DNA of 64,000 nt from NCBI RefSeq assembly GCF_002933275.1, contig NZ_PSSX01000001.1, forward strand, positions 1 through 64,000. Direction: 5' to 3'. Under the pieces are notes generated by a model, which made no database searches, had not been told where the DNA came from, and worked only from the letters and a program-made list of their open reading frames with translations. Every line of letters begins with the position of its first letter. The stretch's first letter is position 1. Shown in pieces: positions 47,668 through 57,307 of the stretch. The position numbers were made by a program, and so were the translations under genes. This stretch comes from Marinobacter maroccanus (GTDB lineage: Bacteria > Pseudomonadota > Gammaproteobacteria > Pseudomonadales > Oleiphilaceae).

Positions 47668-48288
47668 TTATTTGCCGTTCAGAATGCCGACCACCAGACG
47701 GCCGGCCAGGCCGACGAGAATGGCGCCAAAGATACGCTCGAACCACACGGCTTTCTGCCTGAGCAGGGTCAGCCATTTCGGGTTGGAGAACAGCCAGGCA
47801 ACGATCAGGTACCAACTGGTATCAATGACAAGAGCCGTTGCGGCGTAGCCGAATTTGGCCAGCAAGCTGGTTTCAGTGCCGACCACCTGGCTGAACAGGG
47901 CGAGGAAGAACACGGCGATTTTCGGGTTGAAGAAGGCAATCAGAAAACCGTCGCGGGCTGCACTTTTGGTGGTGGGCGGCTCGGGCATTTCGTCATCCGG
48001 CTGCCGCTTGGCCATCAGTCCTTTCACCCCCAACCAGGCCAGGTAGAGGGCGCCGCCCCACTGCAGGACTGAAAATGCCGTCGGGGAAGCAGTAATGATG
48101 GCGGCCAGCCCGAGGATGCTCAGGAAGGCATAGATGCCGACCCCGATACCATGGGCAAGTGCGGTGATCACGCCGTTGCGGCGACCGCCGGTAAGCGTCT
48201 GCTTGAGCACCAATGCCAGCGACGGGCCGGGTGACATGGCGCCCAGAATACAGATAGTGACAACAGCCAACCAGGTGGCAAGCGTCAT
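47668..48288 (-). CDS. LysE/RhtB family amino acid exporter
   Basis: The 206-aa protein has five or six hydrophobic helices and the LysE family motif GAMSPGPSLALVLKQTLTGG near residues 16-35, then FFNPKIAVFFLALF. It should export an amino acid or related compound. Confidence 0.9.
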   Translation of the reverse strand: MTLATWLAVVTICILGAMSPGPSLALVLKQTLTGGRRNGVITALAHGIGVGIYAFLSILGLAAIITASPTAFSVLQWGGALYLAWLGVKGLMAKRQPDDEMPEPPTTKSAARDGFLIAFFNPKIAVFFLALFSQVVGTETSLLAKFGYAATALVIDTSWYLIVAWLFSNPKWLTLLRQKAVWFERIFGAILVGLAGRLVVGILNGK

Positions 48289-48378
48289 GGTGGATCCGTC
48301 CTTTGCAAATGAAACAGGCTGCCAATTCTAGCAGCCTGATCATTGTCAAAAACCTGGAAACTGCAATCAGTTCAATGC

Positions 48379-50049
48379 TCAATCACCCGCCAGAATCCAG
48401 CGGGCGGCCTTTTCAGCAATCATCAGGGTTGGGGAATTGGTATTGCCGCTGGTGATGGTGGGCATCACGCCGGCATCCACCACACGCAGTCCGGCAACGC
48501 CCCGGACCCTCAGGTGCGGGTCCACCACCGCCTGGTCATCATCGGCACGCCCCATGCGGGTGGTGCCCACTGGATGAAAGATTGTCGTGCCAATATCCCC
48601 GGCCAGCTTGGTCAGTTCGTCGTCGGTCTGGTACTCCAGACCGGGTTTGAATTCCTCCGGTTGGTACTGCTGAAACGCCGGCTGGTTTGCTATAAGCCGG
48701 GTCACCCTCAATGAATCTGCGGCCACTTTCCGGTCTTCCGGCGTGCTTAGGTAATTGGGAACGATGGCCGGTGCCTGTTTAGGATCGTTACTGCTGATAC
48801 GCACCGTGCCACGGCTGGTGGGGTTCAGGTTGCAGACGCTGGCGGTGATGGCCGGGAACTTGTGCAGTGGTTGGCCGAAGGCATCCAGGCTCAGGGGTTG
48901 AACGTGGTATTCAATGTTGGCGTGTTTGTACTCCTCGGAGCTGCGGGTGAACAGGCAAAGCTGTGACGGTGCCATGCTCATGGGGCCGGAGCGTGTGAGG
49001 AGGTACTCCAGACCAATGCGGGCCTTGCCAATCAGCGAATTGGCCATGGTATTGAGAGTGGTGACACCCTTCACCTTGTACACGGAGCGGATCTGCAGAT
49101 GGTCCTGAAGGTTCTCGCCCACACCGGGTAGATCGGCAACCACATCAATGCCGTGCTCTTTCAGAAGATCGGCGGGACCGATTCCGGAGAGCTGCAACAG
49201 TTGCGGTGAGCCAATGGCACCGGCGGACAGGATGACTTCCCGCTTTGCCCTTGCCGTGACTTCGCCTTCACCGGGCCGTTCAACGCGCACACCCGTGCAG
49301 CGGGGGCCGGTTTCAGAGATTTCCGTTTCCAGACCGAGTACGTGAGTGGAGTGCCAGAGCGTCAGATTGGGGCGTTTTTCTGCTGCCCGCAAAAAGGCTT
49401 TGGAGGTGTTCCAGCGCCAGCCGGAGCGCTGGTTCACCTCGAAGTAATCCACGCCCTCGTTGTCGCCGCGGTTGAAATCCCGCGTTCGCGGAATGCCCGC
49501 TTCAACACAGGCCGTTGCGAAGTCTTCGAGGACTTTCCATTTCAGACGCTGGTGTTCCACGCGCCATTCGCCGCCGTGGCCGTGGTACTTGTGGTGCTCC
49601 GGATCGGCATCGCCGCCATCATCAAGGCGGTAATGATCCTCGTGACGCATGAAATCGGGCAGGCAGTTGTCCCAGTTCCAGGCTTTTTCGCCGGTGATCT
49701 CGGCCCACTGATCATAGTCCCGGGCCTGGCCACGAATGTAGAGCATACCGTTGATGCTGGAGCAGCCTCCGAGGGTCTTGCCCCTGGGGTAGATCAGTGA
49801 CCGGCCGTTGAGGCCGGGGTCCGGCTCGGTGCGGAAGCGCCAGTCTGTTCGCGGATTGTCGATGCAGTAGAGATAGCCGACCGGGATGTGAATCCAGTGA
49901 TAGTTATCCCTCCCGCCGGCCTCAATGAGCAGGACCCGGTTTCCGGGGTTTACGCTCAGGCGGTTGGCGAGCAGGCAGCCGGCAGTGCCGGCACCGATGA
50001 TGATGTAGTCGAACTCCTGATGTCCCGTCGCTTTTTTGTTGTCGGACAT
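48379..50049 (-). CDS. GMC-family FAD oxidoreductase, candidate 3-hydroxypropionate dehydrogenase
   Basis: The 556-aa protein has the dinucleotide motif IIIGAGTAGCLLANRL, the GMC signature GKTLGGCSSINGMLYIRG, and the C-terminal catalytic histidine region (IFHPVGTTRMG) with the SGNTNSPTLMIAEKAA end. By sequence it is choline dehydrogenase-like. Its place after mmsA, with a divergent LysR gene, resembles the hpdH-mmsA arrangement of 3-hydroxypropionate catabolism in Pseudomonas denitrificans, which is an inference. It starts 28 bp after mmsA. Confidence 0.85.
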   Translation of the reverse strand: MSDNKKATGHQEFDYIIIGAGTAGCLLANRLSVNPGNRVLLIEAGGRDNYHWIHIPVGYLYCIDNPRTDWRFRTEPDPGLNGRSLIYPRGKTLGGCSSINGMLYIRGQARDYDQWAEITGEKAWNWDNCLPDFMRHEDHYRLDDGGDADPEHHKYHGHGGEWRVEHQRLKWKVLEDFATACVEAGIPRTRDFNRGDNEGVDYFEVNQRSGWRWNTSKAFLRAAEKRPNLTLWHSTHVLGLETEISETGPRCTGVRVERPGEGEVTARAKREVILSAGAIGSPQLLQLSGIGPADLLKEHGIDVVADLPGVGENLQDHLQIRSVYKVKGVTTLNTMANSLIGKARIGLEYLLTRSGPMSMAPSQLCLFTRSSEEYKHANIEYHVQPLSLDAFGQPLHKFPAITASVCNLNPTSRGTVRISSNDPKQAPAIVPNYLSTPEDRKVAADSLRVTRLIANQPAFQQYQPEEFKPGLEYQTDDELTKLAGDIGTTIFHPVGTTRMGRADDDQAVVDPHLRVRGVAGLRVVDAGVMPTITSGNTNSPTLMIAEKAARWILAGD

Positions 50050-50077
50050 GGCGCTTTCTCCGCAGCTGGTTCCGTTA

Positions 50078-51589
50078 TTACTTGGCGGTTGGCATGACAA
50101 ACTCGGCACCGGCATCAATGGAATCAGACCAGCGCTGCATGATGGATTTCTGGCGCGTGTAGAACTTCACGCCTTCCTCGCCGTAGGCATGGGTGTCGCC
50201 GAACATGGAGCGCTTCCAGCCACCAAAGCCGTGCCACGCCATAGGTACGGGAATGGGTACGTTGATCCCGACCATGCCGACCTGGATTCTGCGGCCAAAC
50301 TCCCGGGCCACGCTGCCACTCTCGGTGAAGCAGCTGACACCGTTGCCGAACTCGTGCTCGTTGATCAGGCGAATGGCGGTGGCGATGTCCGGCACCCGAA
50401 CGCAGGCCAGAACGGGACCGAAGATTTCTTCACGATAGATCGTCATATCGGGCGTGACGTGGTCAAACAGTGAGCCGCCCATCCAGAAGCCATCGGCACA
50501 GCCTTCGCCGGTGTTCGAGGCGTCGAACTCGCGGCCATCGACGACCAGCTCGGCGCCCTCGGCCACACCCTTGTCAATGTAGCCGGTAATGCGCTGGTGT
50601 GCGGCAGCCGTGACAATCGGGCCCATCTCGGCATCCAGCTGTTCGCCGTTCTTCACTTTGAGAGTGCGGGCCCGCTCGGCCAGCCGGGGCATGATCTTGT
50701 CCGCAACATCCCCAACCAGTACTGCCACACTGATGGCCATGCAGCGCTCGCCGGCGCTGCCATAAGCCGCGCCGATCAGGGCGTCGACGGCTTTGTCCAT
50801 ATCGGCATCGGGCATTACCACCATGTGGTTCTTGGCGCCGCCAAGGGCCTGGATGCGCTTGCCGTGTTTTGCGCCCTTTTCGTAAAGCAGGTTGGCAATC
50901 GGTGTGGAGCCGACAAAACTCAGAGCCTGGACATCCGGATGCTCGATCAGGGCGTTCACTGCGTCCTTGTCACCCTGGACCACATTGAATACGCCATCGG
51001 GCAGGCCGGCCTGTTTTAGAAGATCGGCAATCATCAGGGAGGCGCTCGGGTCCAGTGGGCTGGGCTTCAGTATAAAGGTGTTGCCCGCTGCGATGGCCAC
51101 TGGGAACATCCACATCGGCACCATGGCAGGGAAGTTGAAAGGTGTAACGCCGGCGACGACGCCCAGTGGCTGTCGGGTGGTCCAGTTGTCGATACCTGTG
51201 CTCACCTGCTCGGTGTAATCGCCTTTGAGCAACTGGGGAATGCCACAGGCAAACTCGACAATGTCGATGCCGCGGGCAACTTCGCCCTGGGCATCGGTGA
51301 AGACCTTGCCATGTTCGGCGGTAATGGCGCGGGCAAGGTCATCCTTGTGCGTGTTCAGCAGCTCCAGAAACTTGAACATTACCCGGGCGCGACGAATGGG
51401 TGGCGTGTCGGCCCAGGCCGGGAACGCCGCATCGGCGGCAGCAACAGCGGCATTCACATCGTCGCGGTTGGCCAGGGCAACCTGTCCGGTTACCTGGCCA
51501 GTGGCTGGGTTGAACACGTCCTGAGTCTGACTGCCAGTGCCTGATGATATTTGGCCATTGATATAATGATGAATGGTCGCGTCGGTCAT
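50078..51589 (-). CDS. mmsA: CoA-acylating (methyl)malonate-semialdehyde dehydrogenase MmsA
   Basis: The 503-aa ALDH oxidises methylmalonate semialdehyde or malonate semialdehyde to propionyl-CoA or acetyl-CoA with NAD and CoA. The nucleophile is C283 in [11 protein letters not shown]. The general-base position in LGGAKNHMV is N254 rather than Glu, the usual mark of CoA-acylating members. The start MTDATIHHY aligns with the family; longer in-frame reading adds residues inside the promoter region. It is the first gene of the pair with the GMC oxidoreductase. Confidence 0.94.
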   Translation of the reverse strand: MTDATIHHYINGQISSGTGSQTQDVFNPATGQVTGQVALANRDDVNAAVAAADAAFPAWADTPPIRRARVMFKFLELLNTHKDDLARAITAEHGKVFTDAQGEVARGIDIVEFACGIPQLLKGDYTEQVSTGIDNWTTRQPLGVVAGVTPFNFPAMVPMWMFPVAIAAGNTFILKPSPLDPSASLMIADLLKQAGLPDGVFNVVQGDKDAVNALIEHPDVQALSFVGSTPIANLLYEKGAKHGKRIQALGGAKNHMVVMPDADMDKAVDALIGAAYGSAGERCMAISVAVLVGDVADKIMPRLAERARTLKVKNGEQLDAEMGPIVTAAAHQRITGYIDKGVAEGAELVVDGREFDASNTGEGCADGFWMGGSLFDHVTPDMTIYREEIFGPVLACVRVPDIATAIRLINEHEFGNGVSCFTESGSVAREFGRRIQVGMVGINVPIPVPMAWHGFGGWKRSMFGDTHAYGEEGVKFYTRQKSIMQRWSDSIDAGAEFVMPTAK

Positions 51590-51733
51590 GGATGCCTCTG
51601 TCTTTTCGTGTTTAGCCGAAGGAAAATGGCAGGATGTTCGGTTCTGCTGGCTAAACATAGGTGTTGGTTAATATCTGGCCATTTAGATTAGGGGTGGCCC
51701 TGGGGTAAAGCAATTGAGAAATTTAAAATCACG

Positions 51734-51752
51734 ATATAAGGTAAACTTATAT
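51734..51752. promoter_or_regulatory. LysR-box-like palindrome between mmsA and lysR
   Basis: ATATAAG-GTAAA-CTTATAT is a perfect 7-5-7 inverted repeat containing a T-N11-A pattern typical of LysR-type regulators. It lies 25 bp upstream of the LysR gene and about 145 bp upstream of mmsA, in the 188-bp divergent region. Confidence 0.65.
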
Positions 51753-51777
51753 TGTTGCCCTGGAAACGAGGTCTTGT

Positions 51778-52686
51778 ATGCATCCCCTTCAGAGCCTTCG
51801 GGCATTCGTTACCGTGGCGCGTGAGGGAAGTGTGTCCCGCGCTGCGACTCGCCTCCACCTGACCCAGCCGGCCGTCAGCCTGAAACTCAAACAATTACAG
51901 GATGAATTAGGCCTGAAGCTGTTTCTGCGCAAACCCCAGGGGCTGGTTCTGACACCGGATGGCCAGGCTCTGCTGCCGTCGGCAGAGAAAGCGCTGGCAG
52001 CCGTGGCCGCCTTTGAGCAGAGTGCCCGGGCAATGCACAGCACGCTGCGGGGGCGTTTGCGAATCGGCACCATCGTGGATCCGGAATTCATCCGTCTGGG
52101 GGCGTTTCTGCACCGGCTGGTCGAGCGGGCGCCGCAACTGGAAACCGAGCTGAGGCAGGGCATGAGCGGCAGTGTATTGGAGCAGGTCCGGGATGGCCGG
52201 CTCGATGTTGGTTTCTTTCTGGCGCCGCCGGGCGTTGGTCCGGGTGCGCTGGCACCCAATGTGACTCATCGTGAGCTGACCCGGTTCAACTATTATGTCG
52301 TTGCTCCGGCAGGCTGGGGACCGAGAATTCGATCTGCGCAGTGGTCTGATCTGGCGACCATGCCCTGGATTGTGACCCCTGAAGATTCCGTTCACCATCG
52401 ATTGCTGAAGGGAACCCTGGAGCCAATGGGCTTGATGCCCCGTGGTGTTGCCCAGGTCGATCAGGAGGCGTGCATGCTGGATCTGGTTCGGGCCGGCGTG
52501 GGTCTCAGCCTGGCCAGGGATGCCCTGGCCATGGCAGAGCGTCAGGAAACCGGTCTTGAAATTGTCGACGGAGTGCAACTGCCCTGTGCACTCAGCTTTA
52601 TATGGAACCGCGACCGCCAGGACGAGCCGCTGATTGCAGAAGCCCTGGAAGCCCTGTCGGGCGTCTGGGCTGTTAGCCCAGCGTAG
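51778..52686 (+). CDS. LysR family regulator, divergent from mmsA
   Basis: The 302-aa protein has an N-terminal winged HTH (SVSRAATRLHLTQPAVSLKLKQLQDELGLKLF) and a C-terminal effector domain from about residue 90. The divergent position and palindrome suggest it controls mmsA and the GMC gene, with 3-hydroxypropionate a possible inducer. Its last 14 bp overlap the 3' end of the convergent ZIP transporter gene. Confidence 0.9.
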   Translation: MHPLQSLRAFVTVAREGSVSRAATRLHLTQPAVSLKLKQLQDELGLKLFLRKPQGLVLTPDGQALLPSAEKALAAVAAFEQSARAMHSTLRGRLRIGTIVDPEFIRLGAFLHRLVERAPQLETELRQGMSGSVLEQVRDGRLDVGFFLAPPGVGPGALAPNVTHRELTRFNYYVVAPAGWGPRIRSAQWSDLATMPWIVTPEDSVHHRLLKGTLEPMGLMPRGVAQVDQEACMLDLVRAGVGLSLARDALAMAERQETGLEIVDGVQLPCALSFIWNRDRQDEPLIAEALEALSGVWAVSPA

Positions 52687-53458
52687 CGTCCAGGAACATC
52701 ATCACGGCGAAACCACCCATCAGGCAGAAGGTAGACATGATTTTCCATTGCCGGTGGTGGGTTTCCGGGATGATTTCGTTGCTGATAATAAACAGCATTG
52801 CGCCTGCTGCGAAGCCAAGGGTCCAGGGCATTAGGGGCTCGGCCAGCCACACCAGGGTGGCTCCGAACAGGCCGCCCAGTGGCTCGGCGAGGCCAGTCAT
52901 CAGGGCTATGCCGAAGGCTTTGAATCGGGAATAGTTGATGGCAAGCAGTGAAAACGCCACGGCCAACCCTTCCGGGATGTTCTGAAGTCCGATTCCGGTG
53001 GCCAATACATAGCCGTTATTCACGTCGCCGCCGGCAAAACCGACACCAACGGCCATACCTTCTGGAAAGTTGTGGAGTGTGATGGCAACTATGAAGAGCC
53101 AGATCCCGCGAATATAGGAGGCATCCGATCCCTCCCGGCCAAGCTCAAAATGCTGGTGTGGGAGTTTCTGGTGGACAAAATAGAGTGCCGCCGCACCAGA
53201 GAGCAGGCCGAATATGACGATCAGGGAGGCTGTCCAGGTTTCGCCGGTAATCTCCTCGCCGTACTCCAGGCCTGGCAGCAATAATGAAAAAAATGAAGCC
53301 GCCAGCATCACACCAGCGGCTGAGGCCAGCATTCCATCCTGCAGTTTATGGGTGAGAGTGCGAACGAGAAAAACGCCCAGAGCGCCCACACCGCTGGCAA
53401 GGCCTGCTAGCAAGCTGGCAATTGTACCCAGCCAGACAATGCTTATGTCAGAGGTCAT
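52673..53458 (-). CDS. ZIP family divalent metal transporter
   Basis: The 261-aa protein has eight predicted membrane helices and the ZIP metal motifs LHNFPEGMAVG (helix 4) and LQNIPEGLAVAF (helix 5), and a short His-containing loop HQKLPHQHFELG. It should import zinc or a related metal. It is convergent with the LysR gene. Confidence 0.92.
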   Translation of the reverse strand: MTSDISIVWLGTIASLLAGLASGVGALGVFLVRTLTHKLQDGMLASAAGVMLAASFFSLLLPGLEYGEEITGETWTASLIVIFGLLSGAAALYFVHQKLPHQHFELGREGSDASYIRGIWLFIVAITLHNFPEGMAVGVGFAGGDVNNGYVLATGIGLQNIPEGLAVAFSLLAINYSRFKAFGIALMTGLAEPLGGLFGATLVWLAEPLMPWTLGFAAGAMLFIISNEIIPETHHRQWKIMSTFCLMGGFAVMMFLDATLG

Positions 53459-53508
53459 TCAGTCTCCCGGTGGCTTGTGGTGTCAGCATAGCAGCTTGAA
53501 GTAGCTAC

Positions 53509-53538
53509 GCCTGAGGAACCCTGTTGGGTTCCTCAGGC
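53509..53538. terminator. Perfect 13-bp hairpin between the OYE and ZIP genes
   Basis: GCCTGAGGAACCC and GGGTTCCTCAGGC flank a TGTT loop. It lies 26 bp past the ene-reductase stop and 51 bp upstream of the ZIP gene start. No U-run follows on the minus strand, but the stem is strong enough for a terminator. Confidence 0.6.
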
Positions 53539-53563
53539 TGCCTTTCTCGGGAGGGAAAGATAA

Positions 53564-54664
53564 TCAGGCGGCGTTTTGCCTGCGCCAGGCCAACTCGTTG
53601 GAGATCGTGGCCTTTGGCTGCAGCATCGCAAAATCGATGTCGGCTATTTCCTTGCCGTCCTTCAGGCGCTGAACGAAATCCGGATTTGCCAGGGCCTTCT
53701 TGCCCACCGCAAGCAGGGCTCCGGGGAACTGGTTGGCGACATCCTGGCAGTTGGTTTCGTCAATGTTGCCATTGAGGATCAGGCCGATACCCGTAACGCT
53801 GGCAGCCACGCCTGCAAGGCTCTGGTCACCTTTTACGAAGTGCTTGCGATTTACGTCACCGTCGGTTGTGTGGACAAAATCGGCACCGGCATCGCGTACC
53901 GCCTCGACGATCTGGCGGAACCCGGATTCGCCTTCCGGCAGTTGGAAGTCCGGATCGGTTACTGTGCCCTGAGACAGACGAATACCGACGGTAAAGTCCT
54001 CGCCGACAGCGTTCCTTACCGCGCGGACTACTTCCGCCACCAGGCGTAGCCGGTTTTCCAGCGGACCGCCGTATTCGTCCTCCCGGCGGTTAAAGTAAGT
54101 GCTCAGGAACTGATTCAGCAGGTAGCCATTGGCTCCGTGAATCTCTACGCCGTCGAAACCGGCGGCTTTTGCATTAATGGCGGACTGGGCGAAACCGTCA
54201 ATGACCGTCTGAATGTCTGCCTCGGTCATTGCCCTCGGGGTTTTCCATTCTGTCTGATCACCATAGAAGCCAAGCGGAGCGCCTTTTGGGATTATCTCGC
54301 TCGGACCCAGAGGTTGATCGGTATAGCGGTTGGCCTGGAATTGGGCACCCGCGTGCATCAGCTGAACCAGGATCTTGCTTCCTGCTGCGTGGACGCGGTC
54401 GACGATGGTCTTCCAGCCGGCAATCTGGGCCTCGTTGATGATGCCGGGCTGGTTGGCGTAGCCCTGACTTGCTTTGTCATCGGTGTAGGTGCCCTCGGTA
54501 ATCACCAGCCCGAAGCCGCCTTTGGCATAGCCTTCATAGTGATCGGCCATCAGGCCGTTGGGCGTGCCGTCGGGCTCTGCGCTGGTACGAGTCATTGGGG
54601 CCAGGGCGAACCGGTTAGGTACCTCGATAGATTTGAATTGGATGGCTTGCATCACGTCGCTCAT
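53564..54664 (-). CDS. Old yellow enzyme family ene-reductase
   Basis: The 366-aa FMN protein has RFALAPMTRTSAEPDGTPN near the N-terminus, HAGAQFQ, the substrate-binding H and N in DGVEIHGANGYLLNQFLS, and GGPLENRLRL, all typical of OYE alkene reductases (NemA/XenB like). It should reduce activated C=C bonds or nitro compounds with NAD(P)H. ATG at 54664 has GAGGG just upstream. The gap before it on the right, to 54769, shows no gene. Confidence 0.9.
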   Translation of the reverse strand: MSDVMQAIQFKSIEVPNRFALAPMTRTSAEPDGTPNGLMADHYEGYAKGGFGLVITEGTYTDDKASQGYANQPGIINEAQIAGWKTIVDRVHAAGSKILVQLMHAGAQFQANRYTDQPLGPSEIIPKGAPLGFYGDQTEWKTPRAMTEADIQTVIDGFAQSAINAKAAGFDGVEIHGANGYLLNQFLSTYFNRREDEYGGPLENRLRLVAEVVRAVRNAVGEDFTVGIRLSQGTVTDPDFQLPEGESGFRQIVEAVRDAGADFVHTTDGDVNRKHFVKGDQSLAGVAASVTGIGLILNGNIDETNCQDVANQFPGALLAVGKKALANPDFVQRLKDGKEIADIDFAMLQPKATISNELAWRRQNAA

Positions 54665-54769
54665 AGATACCCTCACATGTCAGTGAATTGTTGGGCACCT
54701 ACTATCGGGCCGCAAAGCAGTCTCTTAAAGCGAAGAATATCGACACAGCCTGTCAGTATTTTTGAATGA

Positions 54770-55060
54770 TTATTCTGAAGCCTCGGGCTTTTTGTCTGAA
54801 TGCCCGAGCGAGCGGTCCGGCGAAACCTGGTCGCGAACCAGCTGCTTGAGTTTGGTGATTTCCGGGAATCCGCCGTCTTCTTTGCGGGACCAGATGCGCT
54901 TGTCATTAACCCATACTTCGAAAATGCCGCCAGTACCCGGGTGCAGACTCAGTTCACTGATTTCGTCTTCGAATGTTGTCAGCAGCTCCTGCGCCATCCA
55001 GGCGGAGCGCAGAAGCCAGCGGCAACCGGTGCAGTAGTGGATATCTACTTTGTTGGTCAT
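54770..55060 (-). CDS. Rdx family (SelW/SelT/SelH-like) thioredoxin-fold protein, Cys form
   Basis: The 96-aa protein starts VDIHYCTGCRWLLRSAW, with the redox motif C10-x-x-C13 where SelW has a selenocysteine, and contains the LHPGTGGIFEVWVN and GGFPEI segments of the Rdx family. The function of bacterial members is unclear. The start MTNKVDIHY follows family alignment. It is 7 bp after the lipoprotein gene, suggesting cotranscription. Confidence 0.88.
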   Translation of the reverse strand: MTNKVDIHYCTGCRWLLRSAWMAQELLTTFEDEISELSLHPGTGGIFEVWVNDKRIWSRKEDGGFPEITKLKQLVRDQVSPDRSLGHSDKKPEASE

Positions 55061-55067
55061 GGCAGAA

Positions 55068-55520
55068 TCAGTCCGTTTTATGGGTGGGATAGACCGAGCG
55101 AGACAGGGTAGGGTTGCAGCCGACAACGCTACGGGCCTGTTTATGGGCATGGAGATACCAGCGCTGGCCGGGTTTTGCGAACGTGCTTTTGTTTACGGCA
55201 AAGTCCGCGTTTTCCATGGTTGCCGGAATAGGTGAGCCGTCGGCGTGGCGATAAACGCAGCTCACTCCGATGGTCAGTGCTGTCGCTGCCGGTAGCTCAA
55301 CAAATCCGTCCTCTCTGGCATCCGGCTCCTCGCCGTTGATCGCGATAACCTTGAGACAGGGGCCATAATGCACCTTCTCGAGATCATCCAGATATTCGTT
55401 GAGACAATGGCTGGCGCTGACGAAGACAGTGTCTGCCTCAATCCCGTCCTGGGCGGAGGGCAATGACTGGCATCCCTGAAGTAACAGTATCCCGAAAACC
55501 ACGAGCAGGGTCCGTTTCAT
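55068..55520 (-). CDS. Predicted lipoprotein of unknown function
   Basis: The 150-aa protein has a lipoprotein signal with lipobox LLQGC (C17). The mature part includes four further Cys residues and no recognised domain. It could be anchored to the inner or outer membrane, and residue +2 is Gln. It lies between the L,D-transpeptidase and Rdx genes, all on the minus strand. Confidence 0.8.
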   Translation of the reverse strand: MKRTLLVVFGILLLQGCQSLPSAQDGIEADTVFVSASHCLNEYLDDLEKVHYGPCLKVIAINGEEPDAREDGFVELPAATALTIGVSCVYRHADGSPIPATMENADFAVNKSTFAKPGQRWYLHAHKQARSVVGCNPTLSRSVYPTHKTD

Positions 55521-55552
55521 GATATCCCCTCAACTGATGCGCGTATCCTGTT

Positions 55553-57241
55553 TCAGAGCTTGTCCTGTGCCGGGCCTGAGCCGGCTACCGGAGTATTGTA
55601 GCGCGTATCCCCGTCTGCGTTTCCCCGTAGCTGATCGATCAGGCGGGCATCGCGATTGTATAAGTCATTGCGAAACTGCAGTCGCCCCTCGTTATCCACC
55701 CAGGAGGTCCAGTACTGGATATGCACGGGCACTGGCTCGGGCAGCACGACAGTCTGGGGTTCTGCCCCGGAAACCAACTGGTCAATCTTATCCCGGGACC
55801 AGTCAGGTGCCGACGCCAGAAGCTGCTCTGCAAGTTCAAAAGGTTGCTCAACCCGGATGCAGCCAGAGCTGAATGATCGCTCGGCCCGGGTAAACAGGCC
55901 GCGACCCGGCGTATCGTGCAGGTAAACATCGTACTGGTTCGGAAACATGAACTTAACCTGCCCCAGGGCATTCTGGGGGCCGGGCTCCTGCACCAGCTGG
56001 TACGGGAAGTTGTTCCGGTTCAGTGATGACCAGTCAACGTCCAGCGGATCCACCTTCTGCCGGTCCGCGCCCCAGCCACGGTAAACGCTGATGTTGAGGC
56101 GCGAAAGGTAATCCGGATCCCGCACAATCTGGGGCAACTGATCCTGGATCATCACCGTGCGGGGTACGGTCCAGGTGGGATTGAACACCAGGTACCGGAT
56201 GCGATCACTGAACACCGGGGTTTGTCGGAAGGGCTGGCCCACGATAACGCGCTGTCGCAACACCTCTTCGCCATCTGCCACCATCTTCAGCTCGAAACCG
56301 GCGATATTGACCAATACATAGGTGTCGCCGAGGGATTCCGGCAGCCAACGCCAGCGTTCGAGAGTCGCATCAATCTGGCGCAGTCGTTCCACCGGCATCA
56401 GGTTCAGGGCCCTCACGGTGTCCCGCCCGATAAGGCCATCGGGTTCAAGGCCATGTCGGGCCTGGAAACGCATGACTGTAGCTTCAAGCTCCGCATCGTA
56501 GTCAAGCGGATCTGTGGCCATCGCCGCTTCCTGCGCGAGCTCTCCCAATAAAGAGAGTCTGCGGCGGATTTCACTCAGCCTCTCATCCCTGTCGCCAGGG
56601 CGGATGGTCGGTCGCGAAGCCAGAGGTAACCAGGGCTGGCCCAGCAGTCTGGTAAGGTCCTGCCTTGCATTCATCAACTTTCGGTAAGCAAGATCGGCGG
56701 GCCTCAACAAATCCAGCGTGCCGGTAATATCCGAGCGCTCCAACGCATCCCTCAGAACGGATTCCATCTGTTGCTGGCGTCTATTGGCAGTCCATTCGGC
56801 GTGAACCGTCTGTGGGTTAACCTTGCCGACCAGCATGTGTGAGCTGAGCATTAGAAAAGCGTCAGAGAAAAGCAGGTCCAGATCGGCCCTTAGGTCCTCA
56901 GAGAAATCGCTCATGGGTCTGAGTGCCAGCCCGGAGAGAATATCCGCGTGATAGTCAGCCGGGTTCAGGCCGTCATGGCTGGCTTGTTCAACCGAATCGA
57001 TCAGTTGCCGACGAAGCTCAGCGGATTGCCATACCGGCTGGTATCCGTTGGCCCCGTAAAAGGCCGACAGTGCCTTGTGGGCCATTAACCTGCTTCCGAG
57101 CACCTGCACTGGGAAGCCGGCCTCCATGGCCTCAATCCTGGATACAATGGCTTCATCGGCTGCCAGGCAGGCGGGTTGCCAGAAGGCGGCAAACAGGGCA
57201 AGACATGTTGTGGCGAGGTAAAAACGTCTGATTCCATGCAT
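55553..57241 (-). CDS. L,D-transpeptidase, YcbB (LdtD) type
   Basis: The 562-aa protein has a signal peptide ending PACLA, an N-terminal scaffold, a peptidoglycan-binding segment (LEATVMRFQARHGLEPDGLIG) and a C-terminal YkuD domain. The catalytic cysteine is in FSSGCIRVEQPFEL, with the histidine in YLHDTPGRGLF. It should form 3-3 crosslinks in peptidoglycan. An ATG at 57241 follows GGTGGAG. Confidence 0.93.
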   Translation of the reverse strand: MHGIRRFYLATTCLALFAAFWQPACLAADEAIVSRIEAMEAGFPVQVLGSRLMAHKALSAFYGANGYQPVWQSAELRRQLIDSVEQASHDGLNPADYHADILSGLALRPMSDFSEDLRADLDLLFSDAFLMLSSHMLVGKVNPQTVHAEWTANRRQQQMESVLRDALERSDITGTLDLLRPADLAYRKLMNARQDLTRLLGQPWLPLASRPTIRPGDRDERLSEIRRRLSLLGELAQEAAMATDPLDYDAELEATVMRFQARHGLEPDGLIGRDTVRALNLMPVERLRQIDATLERWRWLPESLGDTYVLVNIAGFELKMVADGEEVLRQRVIVGQPFRQTPVFSDRIRYLVFNPTWTVPRTVMIQDQLPQIVRDPDYLSRLNISVYRGWGADRQKVDPLDVDWSSLNRNNFPYQLVQEPGPQNALGQVKFMFPNQYDVYLHDTPGRGLFTRAERSFSSGCIRVEQPFELAEQLLASAPDWSRDKIDQLVSGAEPQTVVLPEPVPVHIQYWTSWVDNEGRLQFRNDLYNRDARLIDQLRGNADGDTRYNTPVAGSGPAQDKL

Positions 57242-57307
57242 GGGTGTTCTCCACCTCATCCCTGAGAGGCATTAAATTGCGGTGGTAGGTGGGGCAATAC
57301 TTTGATG

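Noticed and set aside
54673..54906. 77-codon minus-strand frame between the ene-reductase and Rdx genes
   Set aside because: It lies in a shifted frame across the end of the Rdx gene and has no ribosome site or domain.
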